Shown here: piece by piece, positions 50,959 to 60,500 of the stretch
Layout of the letters: each line of letters begins with the position of its first letter
How positions within the stretch are numbered: the first letter of the stretch is position 1
Assembly: GCA_041565275.1 (NCBI GenBank)
Contig: JBFGVE010000001.1
Coordinates: 1 to 64,000, forward strand
Length of the DNA stretch: 64,000 nucleotides
Source: CAWUKT01 sp041565275
GTDB lineage: Bacteria; Bacteroidota; Bacteroidia; J057; JADKCL01
Direction: 5' to 3'
Position numbers and translations under genes: made by a program
Notes under the pieces: model-generated
Database searches by the model: none
What the model saw: the letters and a program-made list of their open reading frames with translations, nothing else
Told to the model about the DNA's origin: nothing

Positions 50959-52590
50959 ATGTCAAACGCATTTTTTACTCCTCCTATTGTATCTAATGAA
51001 CACGTTAAGAGCTACGTTCCCGGCTCGTCTGAACGTATCGAACTGAAGGCCGGGCTGGACAAGGCTTATGCCACTCAAGTTGACATTCCTATGTACATTG
51101 GTGGGCACACTATACGGACCAATGACAAGTGTAGTTTGCATCCCCCTCATGACCACCAGCATAAGCTGGGAGTGTACTCTAAAGGTGATAAATCACATGT
51201 AGATGCTGCAATTCATGCGGCACTGCAAGCTAGTGCTGAATGGGGTGCCACTCCGTGGGAGCATCGCGCGGCCATCTTCCTCAAGGCGGCAGATTTACTT
51301 ACCGGACCTTACCGCCAAAGGATGAACGTAGCCACCATGCTGGGCCAGTCCAAAAACGTACATCAATCCGAGGTTGACGCTATCGCGGAATTGGCAGATT
51401 TTTGGCGTTACAATGTAAAGTACATGGCCCAGATTTACAAGGACCAACCGGAATCCTCTCCCGGTGTTTGGAACCGTATCGAATACCGACCCCTAGAAGG
51501 CTTCGTATTTGCCCTCACTCCTTTCAATTTTACCTCCATTGCTGCCAATCTCCCTGGAGCGCCTGCGATGATGGGTAATACCATAGTGTGGAAACCTGCT
51601 AATTCTCAGATCTATTCTGCTGATCTGATCATGCAGATCTATCGTGAAGCTGGTCTTCCCGATGGCGTGATTAATCTGATCTATGTAGATGGTCCTACCG
51701 CCGGCGATGTGATCTTCAAACATCCAGATTTTGCAGGGCTCCATTTCACCGGTTCTACCAGCGTCTTCCAATTCCTTTGGAGAGAAATTGGCAACAACAT
51801 GGCCAATTATAAAAGCTATCCTCGCATTGTTGGTGAAACCGGTGGAAAGGATTATATATTCATTCACCATGCTGCGGACACTGAAGCTGCTGCTACCGCT
51901 ATAAGTCGTGGTGCCTTTGAGTTTCAAGGGCAGAAATGTTCCGCTGCCTCCAGAGTCTACATACCCAAAACTTTGTATGTAGACATTATGTCTAAGGTCC
52001 TTTCCGAGGTCAATAGCTTTAAGATGGGTGATGTTCGCGATTTTGGCAACTTTATCAATGCCGTGATTGACGAGCATGCCTTTGACAGGATCACTTCGTA
52101 CATAGACCGTGCAAAGGAGTCCGTCGAAGCAGAGATTATAGCCGGTGGCAATTACGATAAAACCAGGGGGTACTTCATTGAACCAACCATCATCAAGACG
52201 AACAACCCTAAATTCCTGACCATGTGTGAGGAAATCTTTGGGCCGGTTTTGACAGTTTATGAATACGAGGATGAGAAATGGGAAGAAACCATTGAAATTC
52301 TGAATTCCACTAGTCCTTATGCACTCACTGGTGCCTTTTTCTCACAAGATCGTTACGTGATCAATAAAGCTTCAGAATTGCTTCGCCATACGGCTGGAAA
52401 TTTTTATATCAATGACAAACCTACTGGTGCAGTTGTCGGTCAGCAGCCATTCGGAGGGGGACGTGGATCCGGAACCAATGACAAGGCAGGCTCATATTTG
52501 AACCTGTTGAGGTGGGTATCTGTTCGGACTATCAAAGAAAATTTTGTTCCTCCCACTGATTACCGGTATCCTTTTCTAGAAGAAGATTGA
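50959..52590 (+). CDS. pruA: L-glutamate gamma-semialdehyde dehydrogenase
   Basis: A 543-residue aldehyde dehydrogenase of the PruA/RocA type that oxidises glutamate semialdehyde (from proline catabolism) to glutamate with NAD+. Visible motifs: FALTPFNFTSIAANLPGAPAMMGNTIVWKPA (cofactor site, residues about 186-216), FTGSTSVFQFLW, the catalytic Glu region GETGGKDYIFIHH near 295 and the catalytic Cys in FQGQKCSAASRVY near 324. The C-terminal GQQPFGGGRGSGTNDKAGS is typical of P5C dehydrogenase. Length fits the family. No proline dehydrogenase gene was found nearby. Confidence 0.93.
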   Translation: MSNAFFTPPIVSNEHVKSYVPGSSERIELKAGLDKAYATQVDIPMYIGGHTIRTNDKCSLHPPHDHQHKLGVYSKGDKSHVDAAIHAALQASAEWGATPWEHRAAIFLKAADLLTGPYRQRMNVATMLGQSKNVHQSEVDAIAELADFWRYNVKYMAQIYKDQPESSPGVWNRIEYRPLEGFVFALTPFNFTSIAANLPGAPAMMGNTIVWKPANSQIYSADLIMQIYREAGLPDGVINLIYVDGPTAGDVIFKHPDFAGLHFTGSTSVFQFLWREIGNNMANYKSYPRIVGETGGKDYIFIHHAADTEAAATAISRGAFEFQGQKCSAASRVYIPKTLYVDIMSKVLSEVNSFKMGDVRDFGNFINAVIDEHAFDRITSYIDRAKESVEAEIIAGGNYDKTRGYFIEPTIIKTNNPKFLTMCEEIFGPVLTVYEYEDEKWEETIEILNSTSPYALTGAFFSQDRYVINKASELLRHTAGNFYINDKPTGAVVGQQPFGGGRGSGTNDKAGSYLNLLRWVSVRTIKENFVPPTDYRYPFLEED

Positions 52591-52680
52591 TCTTTATGGG
52601 TATTTTGAATCCTTCTAAAGGATTGAGAATCCGGTTTATTCTGCCTGGTTTTGCAGATAAGTTCAAAAAGTAAATTATAT

Positions 52681-53196
52681 ATGAAGATTACCGTTCAAGA
52701 AAAACACGTGGTTACTTTAACTTACAACTTAAAAACTGATAGTGGTGACTTGGTGGATCAGGCAACCATTGAAAAGCCTTTCGCATTTATTCATGGCATT
52801 GGAACCACCCTACCTGCATTTGATGCGGGATTGGTTGGTAAGGAAGCTGGGGAATCTTTTGAATTTTCCATTGATTCTGCCAACGGATATGGTGAACATG
52901 ATAGCCAAAAAATCCAAAACCTTGACCGAGGAATTTTTGCCGAAGCTCCTGAAGGCACCTTGACCGTCGGCAACACTTTGCCCATGCAGTACAATGACCC
53001 TGGCAATTCATCTGGTGCGCAGACTATTTATGGCACTATTGCTGAACTGACAGAAAATGCTGTAAAAATGGATTTTAACCACCCTTTAGCAGGTCAAAAC
53101 CTGAATTTCAGCGGTACCATCATTGGGGTTCGCAAAGCGACATCAGTCGAGTTGGAGCACGGTCATGCCCACGGACCCGGTGGTCATGAGCATTAG
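52681..53196 (+). CDS. slyD: SlyD-like FKBP-type peptidyl-prolyl isomerase
   Basis: A 171-residue isomerase/chaperone. The core reads KHVVTLTYNLKTDSGDLVDQA, PFAFIHGIGTTLPAFDAGLVGKEAGESFEFSIDSANGYGEHD, then the inserted-in-flap (IF) chaperone domain and KMDFNHPLAGQNLNFSGTIIGVRKAT (SlyD consensus D-x-N-H-P-L-A-G-x-x-L). The His-rich tail (ELEHGHAHGPGGHEH) would bind nickel or other metals. Folding assistance and metal homeostasis are the family roles. The ATG 52681 fits; a TTG at 52651 is upstream. Its stop overlaps the convergent NUDIX gene by four bases. Confidence 0.93.
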   Translation: MKITVQEKHVVTLTYNLKTDSGDLVDQATIEKPFAFIHGIGTTLPAFDAGLVGKEAGESFEFSIDSANGYGEHDSQKIQNLDRGIFAEAPEGTLTVGNTLPMQYNDPGNSSGAQTIYGTIAELTENAVKMDFNHPLAGQNLNFSGTIIGVRKATSVELEHGHAHGPGGHEH

Positions 53197-53834
53197 GAAA
53201 ATACTTCGTTCAGAATTTCCCGGAATTCATTCATGATCATTGCTGTGGCACCCCATACGATGTGGTCATGAACCCGAAAGCAAGGAACCTCCAAAGTTTC
53301 GTTGTTCCTGCCTTTAATAGTTCCGGTTTGGATTGCATCTAAGTCTGTAAAAAATTGAATGGAGGCTTCCAACAATGACTGGACTTCCGTCGGATCAATG
53401 ACAAAATTAGGTCGTGATTTGGCAATTCCAACGACCGGTTGTACCAAATAGTTGCTGGGAGGGATGTAAATTTTGGTCAATCTCCCCAGCAGTTCTACTT
53501 CTTTCCGTTCAATTCCGAGTTCCTCCTCGGTTTCCCTCAATGCGGTATCTTCAAAGTTATCGTCCACATACTCCACGCTTCCGCCAGGCAAACCGATCTG
53601 TCGGCTATGCACCCCTTTGTATTCGGTTCTTTCTTGCATCGGGAGCAGAATGTTTCTGTTTTTATCTGGATAAAGAAGGATCAGGACCGCACTTTTTCGG
53701 GCATCTTTAGGTATTTTGAGGTCTTTGATTCGGTTTTTCCGACTGGAAGGAGCCATTTCGAGCTGGGCATCCAGGCCGGGAAGTGGCTGGTTCAGGCGAT
53801 GGTGGAGCCAGTTTTGGAATTCTTCATCAAGCAT
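53193..53834 (-). CDS. NUDIX hydrolase, CoA pyrophosphatase-like
   Basis: A 213-residue NUDIX protein. The NUDIX box is GGSVEYVDDNFEDTALRETEEELGI (residues about 80-104; G-x5-E-x7-R-E-T-x-E-E-L/x-G-I type). The upstream NILLPMQERTEYKGVHSRQIGLPGG matches the UPF0035/CoA-pyrophosphatase signature (L-L-x-x-R-x...H-x-G-Q-I-x-F/L-P-G-G). It would hydrolyse CoA or related nucleoside diphosphates to recycle or remove damaged cofactor. Gene adjacent and convergent with slyD. Confidence 0.88.
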   Translation of the reverse strand: MLDEEFQNWLHHRLNQPLPGLDAQLEMAPSSRKNRIKDLKIPKDARKSAVLILLYPDKNRNILLPMQERTEYKGVHSRQIGLPGGSVEYVDDNFEDTALRETEEELGIERKEVELLGRLTKIYIPPSNYLVQPVVGIAKSRPNFVIDPTEVQSLLEASIQFFTDLDAIQTGTIKGRNNETLEVPCFRVHDHIVWGATAMIMNEFREILNEVFS

Positions 53835-53910
53835 ATCCTTCAGTAAAGTTCAGTATCATAAAACCAGAGAGTTGAAAAAGGGTTTTGACTTTGCTCAATC
53901 TTAGCGAGAT

Positions 53911-54945
53911 TTGCCGCCTATGATCCCGGAAATCCCCAGCCAATTGTGGCGAACCCTCTTTCAATGCTCATCTGAACTGTATAAAAAGGCACCCTGGACC
54001 ATTATGGGTGACCAGCATATATTCGGAATGGTAGATCCGGTCACAGGTCAAAACTGCTATGGTACAGTAATGGGACATTTGGGCAGTTATTTCGCCTTTG
54101 CTCTTTACCGTGGTAAAGCGGGGTATAAGAGTATGCTTTCCTTGCTGTCCGAGGAAGAAACAACCGATCCGGAAGAAGCACTCTACGAGCAGGATTGTAT
54201 TATTGTCTCTTTTGAACTGGAGAGTGACGCTGATGGCGAAGATGTGGCACTGATGGAGTCTGTGGCCAAAGATGCGGTAGATATTGACCGAATACCCGGA
54301 TTCAGGAGTTATCGACAGGGACTTATGCCTTGGTCTATTGATGAGGAAGAGGGTCGGTTGATAGAAGGAGGCATGAGACTTTGTATTCAGGTGGTCTGCA
54401 GTTTGCAGGAAGATCCAGCGTATCTGACACCCTGCAAGGAAGACAAGGGCAAGTTGCGTTTCTTTCGTAAAAATGGGAGCAACTGGATAAGTCAATGGGA
54501 AGCTCCGGATAACATCCTTGATTTTTCTCCTTCTCAACTACAGGTAAATGCAGGCAAAATAGATGAGTTAAAGCAATTGCCTAACACTGAAGGTATGTGG
54601 CTGTTTGAGCGGTTCCTTTTTCGCCAGCCCTCCATGGATGAATCAAGTGAGCGGCCTTATTTTCCCGTGACCTTTTTGTTCATGGATCTTGAGACCCAGG
54701 TCATATGTGGTATGGATTTGGTACGGCCGGCCCGTTTGGAGGAAGATGGAGGAGAAGTTTTATTGCAATTGATTCAGGATGCTGGGAAACTTCCTTCAGC
54801 CTTGGTTGTGTCCAAAAAAGAAAATTATATATTGATTCATCCAATAAGTAGAGCTCTGGGTTTGGAAGTTCACCTTGAAGAAAGTCTGAACGTATTACCC
54901 GATATCAAGGCGGCTCTATACAGGCAACTGGATTACGAAGGTTGA
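53911..54945 (+). CDS. Hypothetical protein, two-domain DUF type
   Basis: A 344-residue cytoplasmic protein with no signal or membrane segment. The N-terminal half (LWRTLFQCSSELYKKAPWTIMGDQHIFGMVDPVTGQNCYGTVMGHLGSYFAFALYRG) and the C-terminal half (YFPVTFLFMDLETQVICGMDLVRP, LLQLIQDAGKLPSALVVSKKENYILIHPISRALGLEV) resemble bacterial proteins with paired uncharacterised domains (possibly DUF7309/DUF6930-type; from memory, unverified). A WTI-x-D-x-H core is notable. Function unknown. Its last 13 bases overlap the end of the convergent DUF1573 gene. Confidence 0.65.
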   Translation: MPPMIPEIPSQLWRTLFQCSSELYKKAPWTIMGDQHIFGMVDPVTGQNCYGTVMGHLGSYFAFALYRGKAGYKSMLSLLSEEETTDPEEALYEQDCIIVSFELESDADGEDVALMESVAKDAVDIDRIPGFRSYRQGLMPWSIDEEEGRLIEGGMRLCIQVVCSLQEDPAYLTPCKEDKGKLRFFRKNGSNWISQWEAPDNILDFSPSQLQVNAGKIDELKQLPNTEGMWLFERFLFRQPSMDESSERPYFPVTFLFMDLETQVICGMDLVRPARLEEDGGEVLLQLIQDAGKLPSALVVSKKENYILIHPISRALGLEVHLEESLNVLPDIKAALYRQLDYEG

Positions 54946-55430
54946 TAGCCTGAATTGGGCAATACCTTACCACGTAATTTTAGGGTTTCCATCGGCCTCA
55001 AATCGCCATTGATTAGGACAGGAAACATCTTTTCATGTGTGGCAGGTACGCTCCGTGCCTGCCCTTCTGTTCGAAACGTAATCTTGATCTCTCCGACTTC
55101 GCCGGGAGCCAGGTTGTGAGTAGGATATTCAGCGAAGAGGCAATAACAAGACACTTTTACCTCGTCAATCTTGACGCTGTGGTTGGACATATTCTGGAAA
55201 GGATAGACTGCATATACTGTATCACCAGCGACTACATCTGCGAAATCCATCTCAAGATGAGAAAAGTGAAGGTCACCTGATTGCCCGGGAATCAGATCAA
55301 TCTTGGCCTTGAGTTTCCCCTCTTCGGCGACAGTTTCGCTACCTTTTTCTGCGGTAGTAGATGGATTATCACAGGTTGTGAAGCCTAGCATTACCAGAAA
55401 ACAAAATGTGAAAAGCCGTATGGTCTTCAT
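54933..55430 (-). CDS. DUF1573 domain lipoprotein
   Basis: A 165-residue lipoprotein: lipobox in TFCFLVMLGFTTCDNPS (Cys near 21) and then DUF1573, an Ig-like ASH/MSP-type fold, seen in SHLEMDFADVVAGDTVYAVYPFQNMSNHSVKIDEVKVSCYCLFAEYPTHNLAPGEVGEIKITFRTEGQ. The two-Cys C-Y-C segment is the family mark (S-C-G-C-T in most members; here C-Y-C, so the second Cys context is altered). Extracytoplasmic scaffold of unknown function. A possible -7 box (TAAATTTG) lies at 55450-55457 on this strand but without a good -33. Confidence 0.86.
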   Translation of the reverse strand: MKTIRLFTFCFLVMLGFTTCDNPSTTAEKGSETVAEEGKLKAKIDLIPGQSGDLHFSHLEMDFADVVAGDTVYAVYPFQNMSNHSVKIDEVKVSCYCLFAEYPTHNLAPGEVGEIKITFRTEGQARSVPATHEKMFPVLINGDLRPMETLKLRGKVLPNSGYQPS

Positions 55431-55492
55431 ATTGGGTTTAGGATTTAGACAAATTTAATTATTCCTGGAGAATAGAGTATATACTTATGGTT

Positions 55493-57358
55493 TCAAGCCA
55501 CTTCCGTGACCAAGTCTTTTTCAACTTTGAGGTGGTCAATGATAAAATCCTGTCGATGCGGAGAGTTTTTACCCATAAAGTAACTCAGTAACTCCCCAAT
55601 GGTGGAGTCTTTGCGTAAGATCACGGGTTCCAGACGTATTCCATGTCCGATAAAACTTTCAAATTCATCAGGGCTGATCTCTCCTAAGCCCTTGAAGCGA
55701 GTGATTTCGGAGTTATTGCCCAGCTTTTCCACAGCAGCCAACCTTTCATTCTCATCGTAACAATAGATCGTTTCCTTCTTGTTACGAACCCTGAAAAGGG
55801 GAGTTTCGAGAATATAGACATGTCTCTGGCGAACCAAATCCGGGAAAAATTGCAGGAAAAAGGTCAAAAGCAGCAGGCGAATGTGCATCCCATCAACATC
55901 AGCATCTGTCGCGATGATAATTTTGGCGTACCTCAGCCCTTCGATCCCATCTTCTATGTTCAAGGCATGTTGCATGAGATTGAACTCCTCATTTTCGTAG
56001 ACGACCTTTTTACTGAGGCCAAAACAGTTCAAGGGCTTTCCCTTGAGAGAAAATACAGCTTGGGTCTTAGGGTCTCGGGCTTTGGTAATAGATCCGGAAG
56101 CAGAGTCGCCTTCAGTGATAAAGATCATTGACTCCCCCGCCCGTTCGTGACTTCCATTGTAATGGTATTTGCAATCGCGGAGCTTTTTGTTGTGTAGGTT
56201 GGCTTTTTTTGCTCGCTCATTGGCTAGCTTTTTGATTCCGGCAATATCTTTCCGCTCACGCTCACTTTGCTTGATTCGCTTGTGCAGAGCTTCTGCAACA
56301 TCTTTGTTACGGTGAAGATAATTGTCCAACTGAGTCTTGACCACCTCGTTGATCCAGGTACGGATTACTTTTCCTTTGCCATTGGGTTCGGTAGTGATAG
56401 ACCCAAGCTTGGTCTTAGTCTGTGACTCAAAGACGGGTTCTTGAGCGCGGATTGCGATCGCACCGACCATAGAGGCTCGTACATCTGTTGCATCAAATTT
56501 TTTGTCGTAGAATTCCCTAACTGTTTTTACAACGGCTTCGCGGAGGGCCTGCTGGTGGGTTCCGCCTTGGTTGGTATGCTGACCGTTGACGAATGAATAG
56601 TACGTTTCTCCGTATTGGTTACCGTGGGTCAAGGCTACTTCAATATCTTCGTCCATGAAGTGGATTACCGGGTAGCGGCGTTCACTCTCTTCAAGGTTGT
56701 ATTCAAGCAAGTCTCTGAGCCCGTTCTTGGACTGGAACTTCTTCCCGTTAAAAATGATGGTGAGTCCCCGATTCAGAAAAACATAATTCCGCATCATATT
56801 TTCCACGTACTCAGGATTGTACCGGAACTTGCGAAATATTTCAAGGTCAGGGGTGAATACGGTGAGGGTTCCGTGGCGCATGGTATTAGCAATGATAGGA
56901 TGATCATTGGAGATTTTACCTTTCTCGAATTCCACCAATTTGGTTTTCCCTTCACGGTAAGACTGGACCAGGAATTCAGAAGAAAGGGCATTGACAGCCT
57001 TGGTGCCAACTCCGTTGAGGCCAATGGCCTTTTGGAAGGACTTAGAATCAAACTTTCCTCCTGTGTTGATCTGTGAAACACAATCGATCACTTTACCCAG
57101 TGGAATACCTCTTCCATAATCCCTGACTCTTACTTTGTGTTGGGTTACAGACACTTCAATGGTCTTACCTACACCCATCATAAATTCATCGATGGAATTG
57201 TCGATCACCTCCTTCAGCAGGATATAGATGCCATCATCAGGTGAAGATCCATCTCCCAGTTTACCAATGTACATTCCCGGACGCTTGCGGATGTGTTCCA
57301 GTGCATCCAGTGTCCTGATTGAGCTCTCGTCGTATACAGGTGTTTTCTCTTCCGTCAT
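55493..57358 (-). CDS. parE: DNA topoisomerase IV subunit B (GyrB/ParE family)
   Basis: A 621-residue type IIA topoisomerase ATPase subunit. The GHKL ATP site is present: VIDNSIDEFMMGVGKTIEV (residues about 51), RDYGRGIPLG near 84, GLNGVGTKAVNALS near 113. The transducer and Toprim follow: FITEGDSASGSITKARDPKTQAVFSLKGKPLN near 406 with the catalytic acids (EGDSA and DADVDGMHIRLLLL), then the tail GLGEISPDEFESFI. Length (about 620) is that of ParE/short GyrB; the absence of a long insert supports topoisomerase IV. No parC gene is next to it in this window. A good promoter precedes it. Confidence 0.92.
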   Translation of the reverse strand: MTEEKTPVYDESSIRTLDALEHIRKRPGMYIGKLGDGSSPDDGIYILLKEVIDNSIDEFMMGVGKTIEVSVTQHKVRVRDYGRGIPLGKVIDCVSQINTGGKFDSKSFQKAIGLNGVGTKAVNALSSEFLVQSYREGKTKLVEFEKGKISNDHPIIANTMRHGTLTVFTPDLEIFRKFRYNPEYVENMMRNYVFLNRGLTIIFNGKKFQSKNGLRDLLEYNLEESERRYPVIHFMDEDIEVALTHGNQYGETYYSFVNGQHTNQGGTHQQALREAVVKTVREFYDKKFDATDVRASMVGAIAIRAQEPVFESQTKTKLGSITTEPNGKGKVIRTWINEVVKTQLDNYLHRNKDVAEALHKRIKQSERERKDIAGIKKLANERAKKANLHNKKLRDCKYHYNGSHERAGESMIFITEGDSASGSITKARDPKTQAVFSLKGKPLNCFGLSKKVVYENEEFNLMQHALNIEDGIEGLRYAKIIIATDADVDGMHIRLLLLTFFLQFFPDLVRQRHVYILETPLFRVRNKKETIYCYDENERLAAVEKLGNNSEITRFKGLGEISPDEFESFIGHGIRLEPVILRKDSTIGELLSYFMGKNSPHRQDFIIDHLKVEKDLVTEVA

Positions 57359-57384
57359 AATCTCTCAGGTTCAAATTCTAGCTT

Positions 57385-57415
57385 CAAAGCTATTCTTTCT
57401 GCCCTCGGTTCTCAA
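57385..57415 (-). promoter_or_regulatory. parE: Promoter of parE (TTG-N20-TAGCTTTG)
   Basis: On the minus strand TTG (57413-57415) is followed after 20 bases by TAGCTTTG (57385-57392), a full match to the Bacteroidota -33/-7 consensus. The -7 box ends 26 bases before the parE ATG, so the leader would be about 20 bases. Confidence 0.6.
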
Positions 57416-57508
57416 GGGTTAATATGCACAGTTATCGGTTGTTTTTTTGGAGACCACATTTGGTTCTTCTGCATAAATGATAATCCATTGGAGTTTTTCC
57501 CCAAGGAA

Positions 57509-60500
57509 TCACTGGCAAATAAGTATTTTCCCCAAGGAATCAACAGAAGCAGAGTCTCTTTGGGTCAGGCATATAAACTCTTCATCGACAGGAACACAAA
57601 TCCCTTCAGGTGGTAAGTCAAGGCCAAGGGCATTGTAGACAATTTGCTGAATATTCTGCCGAACTCGGTAGATGTTGATCTTCTGGTTTTTGCGGTCTGG
57701 GTAGACGCGGTTGGAGAGAAAAATAAAGATGATGTCCGTATCCGGATCGGCCCAGGCACATGTCCCGGTAAAGCCGGTGTGGCCAAAAGTGGTAGGAGAG
57801 GCACTGAAGCAGCACATCCCCCGGTCTTGTTCGGGAACAGGTTTCTGCATGTCGAATCCCAAACCACGGTGACTATTGGGGTAGCGGGAGGTAAATTTTC
57901 GAACAGTTTCCTCGCTGATAAAACGGGTTCCTCCATAAGTTCCTTTATTCAGCAACATTTGCATCAAGACAGCAAGGTCTCTTGTATTTGAGAAGAGACC
58001 TGCTTGCCCACCCACTCCTCCAAAAATGGCGGTGGATTCGTCATGGACAAAGCCGCGGAGAAGTTGCTTCCGCCACCAGCGGTCCCATTCAGTGGGAATC
58101 ACTTCAGCCTCATTAAAGCGGTTGAGAGGATGATAGCCGATTGATTTCAGGCCCAGAGGGCCATAAAATTTCTTACGAACAAACTTATCCAATTCCGTAT
58201 TGTGAATCCGTTCCAGTACGCGTTTCAGGATGAACATACTCATATCGGAGTATTGGTAAGCGCCCCGGGTGGATAGTCTCACTGTGCGTACCCGGTCCCA
58301 CAATGTATCCAAAATTGTGGAATTGAGGAACAATTCATCAGCAATCTGAAGGTCGTGTACAGAATCCTTTTGTGTCCTATAGACTTGGCTACGGACTGTA
58401 TCTGCACTGTCCACAAAAGTGAAATACTTGTAAAAGGGCAATCCAGAAGGAAGTCCGGCTCTGTGGGTAAGCAATTCTTCCGAGGTGATGTCTTTGATGG
58501 TGATGTAAGAAGAATCCAACTCTTTCAAATAGGTTTTGATTGGAGAATCGAGTTTGAGGTTGTTTTGGTCGTAGGACCACATGGCCATCAGGGTTGTGGC
58601 CGCGATTTTGGTTACCGAGGCGATGTCATAGACATCATCGAGACTGACCCGCCGGGTCCGATTGTAGTCATGGTAACCATAAGTCCTGTTGAAGAATACT
58701 TTCCCACCTTTTGCTGCAAGTACCTGGCAGCCAGGAAAAGTTCCGAGACGAATAGCATTGTAGATAATCGAATCAATGGGCCTTAGGTTGGCCGGATCAA
58801 TACCAAGGTCTTCGGGGTCGCAATAAGACAGGCGGATTTTTTCTCCCCTGGGCATTCCCATTCCTACTTCAAAAGTAGGATTCACAGAAAAAGGTAGGGT
58901 CGCGGTGGAGGTTGCTGCTCCAAATATGAGCTGGGCCATGGCGCGGTGAGTCAGTTCGCGGTCATCATAGGCGTGGACCAATACCTGAAGGCTATCCAGA
59001 TCGGGTAACACTGCCGGAGGGCAGAAGTTGGCGACAATGGAACGCGTAGCATTTCTGAGGGCATAGAGGAACCCCAGGGTTGCCTGCGGGAGTCGACCGC
59101 ATGAATCCCGATGACTCAACCCTGGATGAATATCTACGATGGTATAGTCGTATTTTTTGAGCTGCCTGAGCATCGCTGCATATTCGCCCGAACCAGCATA
59201 TCGGTTCAGATAGAAGTGGTCCATATTGGCATAAAGGTCAAGAGTCCTCTGCATGCTTGTGCGATTTCCCGGCCCTAAACTCAGGGTAGCAATTTTGGTA
59301 GTTGCGACTTTTTTTAGGGGTAGGTATCCCCGTTCATCGCGTAGAATGGTCAGAGAAGAAGCGGTGATGGACCGGTTCAGTTCTTCCAATCTGACTTGAG
59401 GAGAATGGGTGAGAATAGAATCCGGGTGGCGAATGAAAAGGGTATCCAATCCCAGGAGTGCCTTCTTGAAGAGATGACGATGTACTTTTTCATTGAGGTC
59501 TTTTTCTGTAATTAATCCTTCTTGCACTGCTTTGATCAACTTCATTAAAGTCGGTTCGAGTTCTGAGGGAGAAACTATCATGTCCGTTCCAGCTTTAATA
59601 GCCATTGTTTCTGCTTCTCCGGGTTCAAATTCTGTGAAGAACAGGCAGTCCCGAAAGGCTGGTGAAAAGATCAATCCTTTATACTTCAGCTCATGGCGCA
59701 GTATCTCCTTTTGGATAGATGAGGAAAGAGAGGCGGGTAACGTATCGATAACGGAGATTGAAAAATGTGAGAGAGCCAGGGCCTCGATTTGTTCTTTCAA
59801 CAGTGCTCTGATCGGAGCAAATTCATGGACCTTCATGGAGTCAAAGCTACTCGAGTTTTCAGGAAACAAGCCTGAAAAATTATTGGGAATGGTTTTAAGG
59901 CTGGGCAAAAAGCGTACTGAAGGGATTACCTGGGCATCTTCGAGGCCGTGGACCAGTGCTTCGCTGAGCAGTCGGCTTCTTTCGGGCTGTGAACTGATGG
60001 CATCAGGTTCCTTTTGGGCGTCGAGGGGAATGGTAGATGCCGAGGTAAAGACAATGTGGCCACCAAGGTAACGGCATTCAGATCCAACGGCCATTCCCCA
60101 GGAGTAAGCAAAGTTGGCATCATTGGTAGCACCGAGAGATTGCAAAGATGGATACCCCCTCGCTTCAGCCCATTTTTGACTGGCATCCAGTGCGACCCAG
60201 ACAGGCGAATCCAGTTTCTGGTTGACCCGATGGGCAAGTAAACGTTGGCTTTGTCGGTCTTCATTCGAAAGCAAAAGCCCTCCAATGTGAAGTTGATCAA
60301 TTCTTTCTGCAAATGCCTCTAATTCTTCGCCGCTGATGGTCTGGCCTCTTGACTTCCCCTCCCATTCAGGAGATGCAACCATAATCAATTGCCCGACTTT
60401 CTCCGCGAGGGTCATTGATGCAAGGCGACTTCTCGACCAAGCCTCCGCTCGGGCAATCTTAGGATCTTGTATCTGGAGAGGTTCTACTTCGATAACCTCT

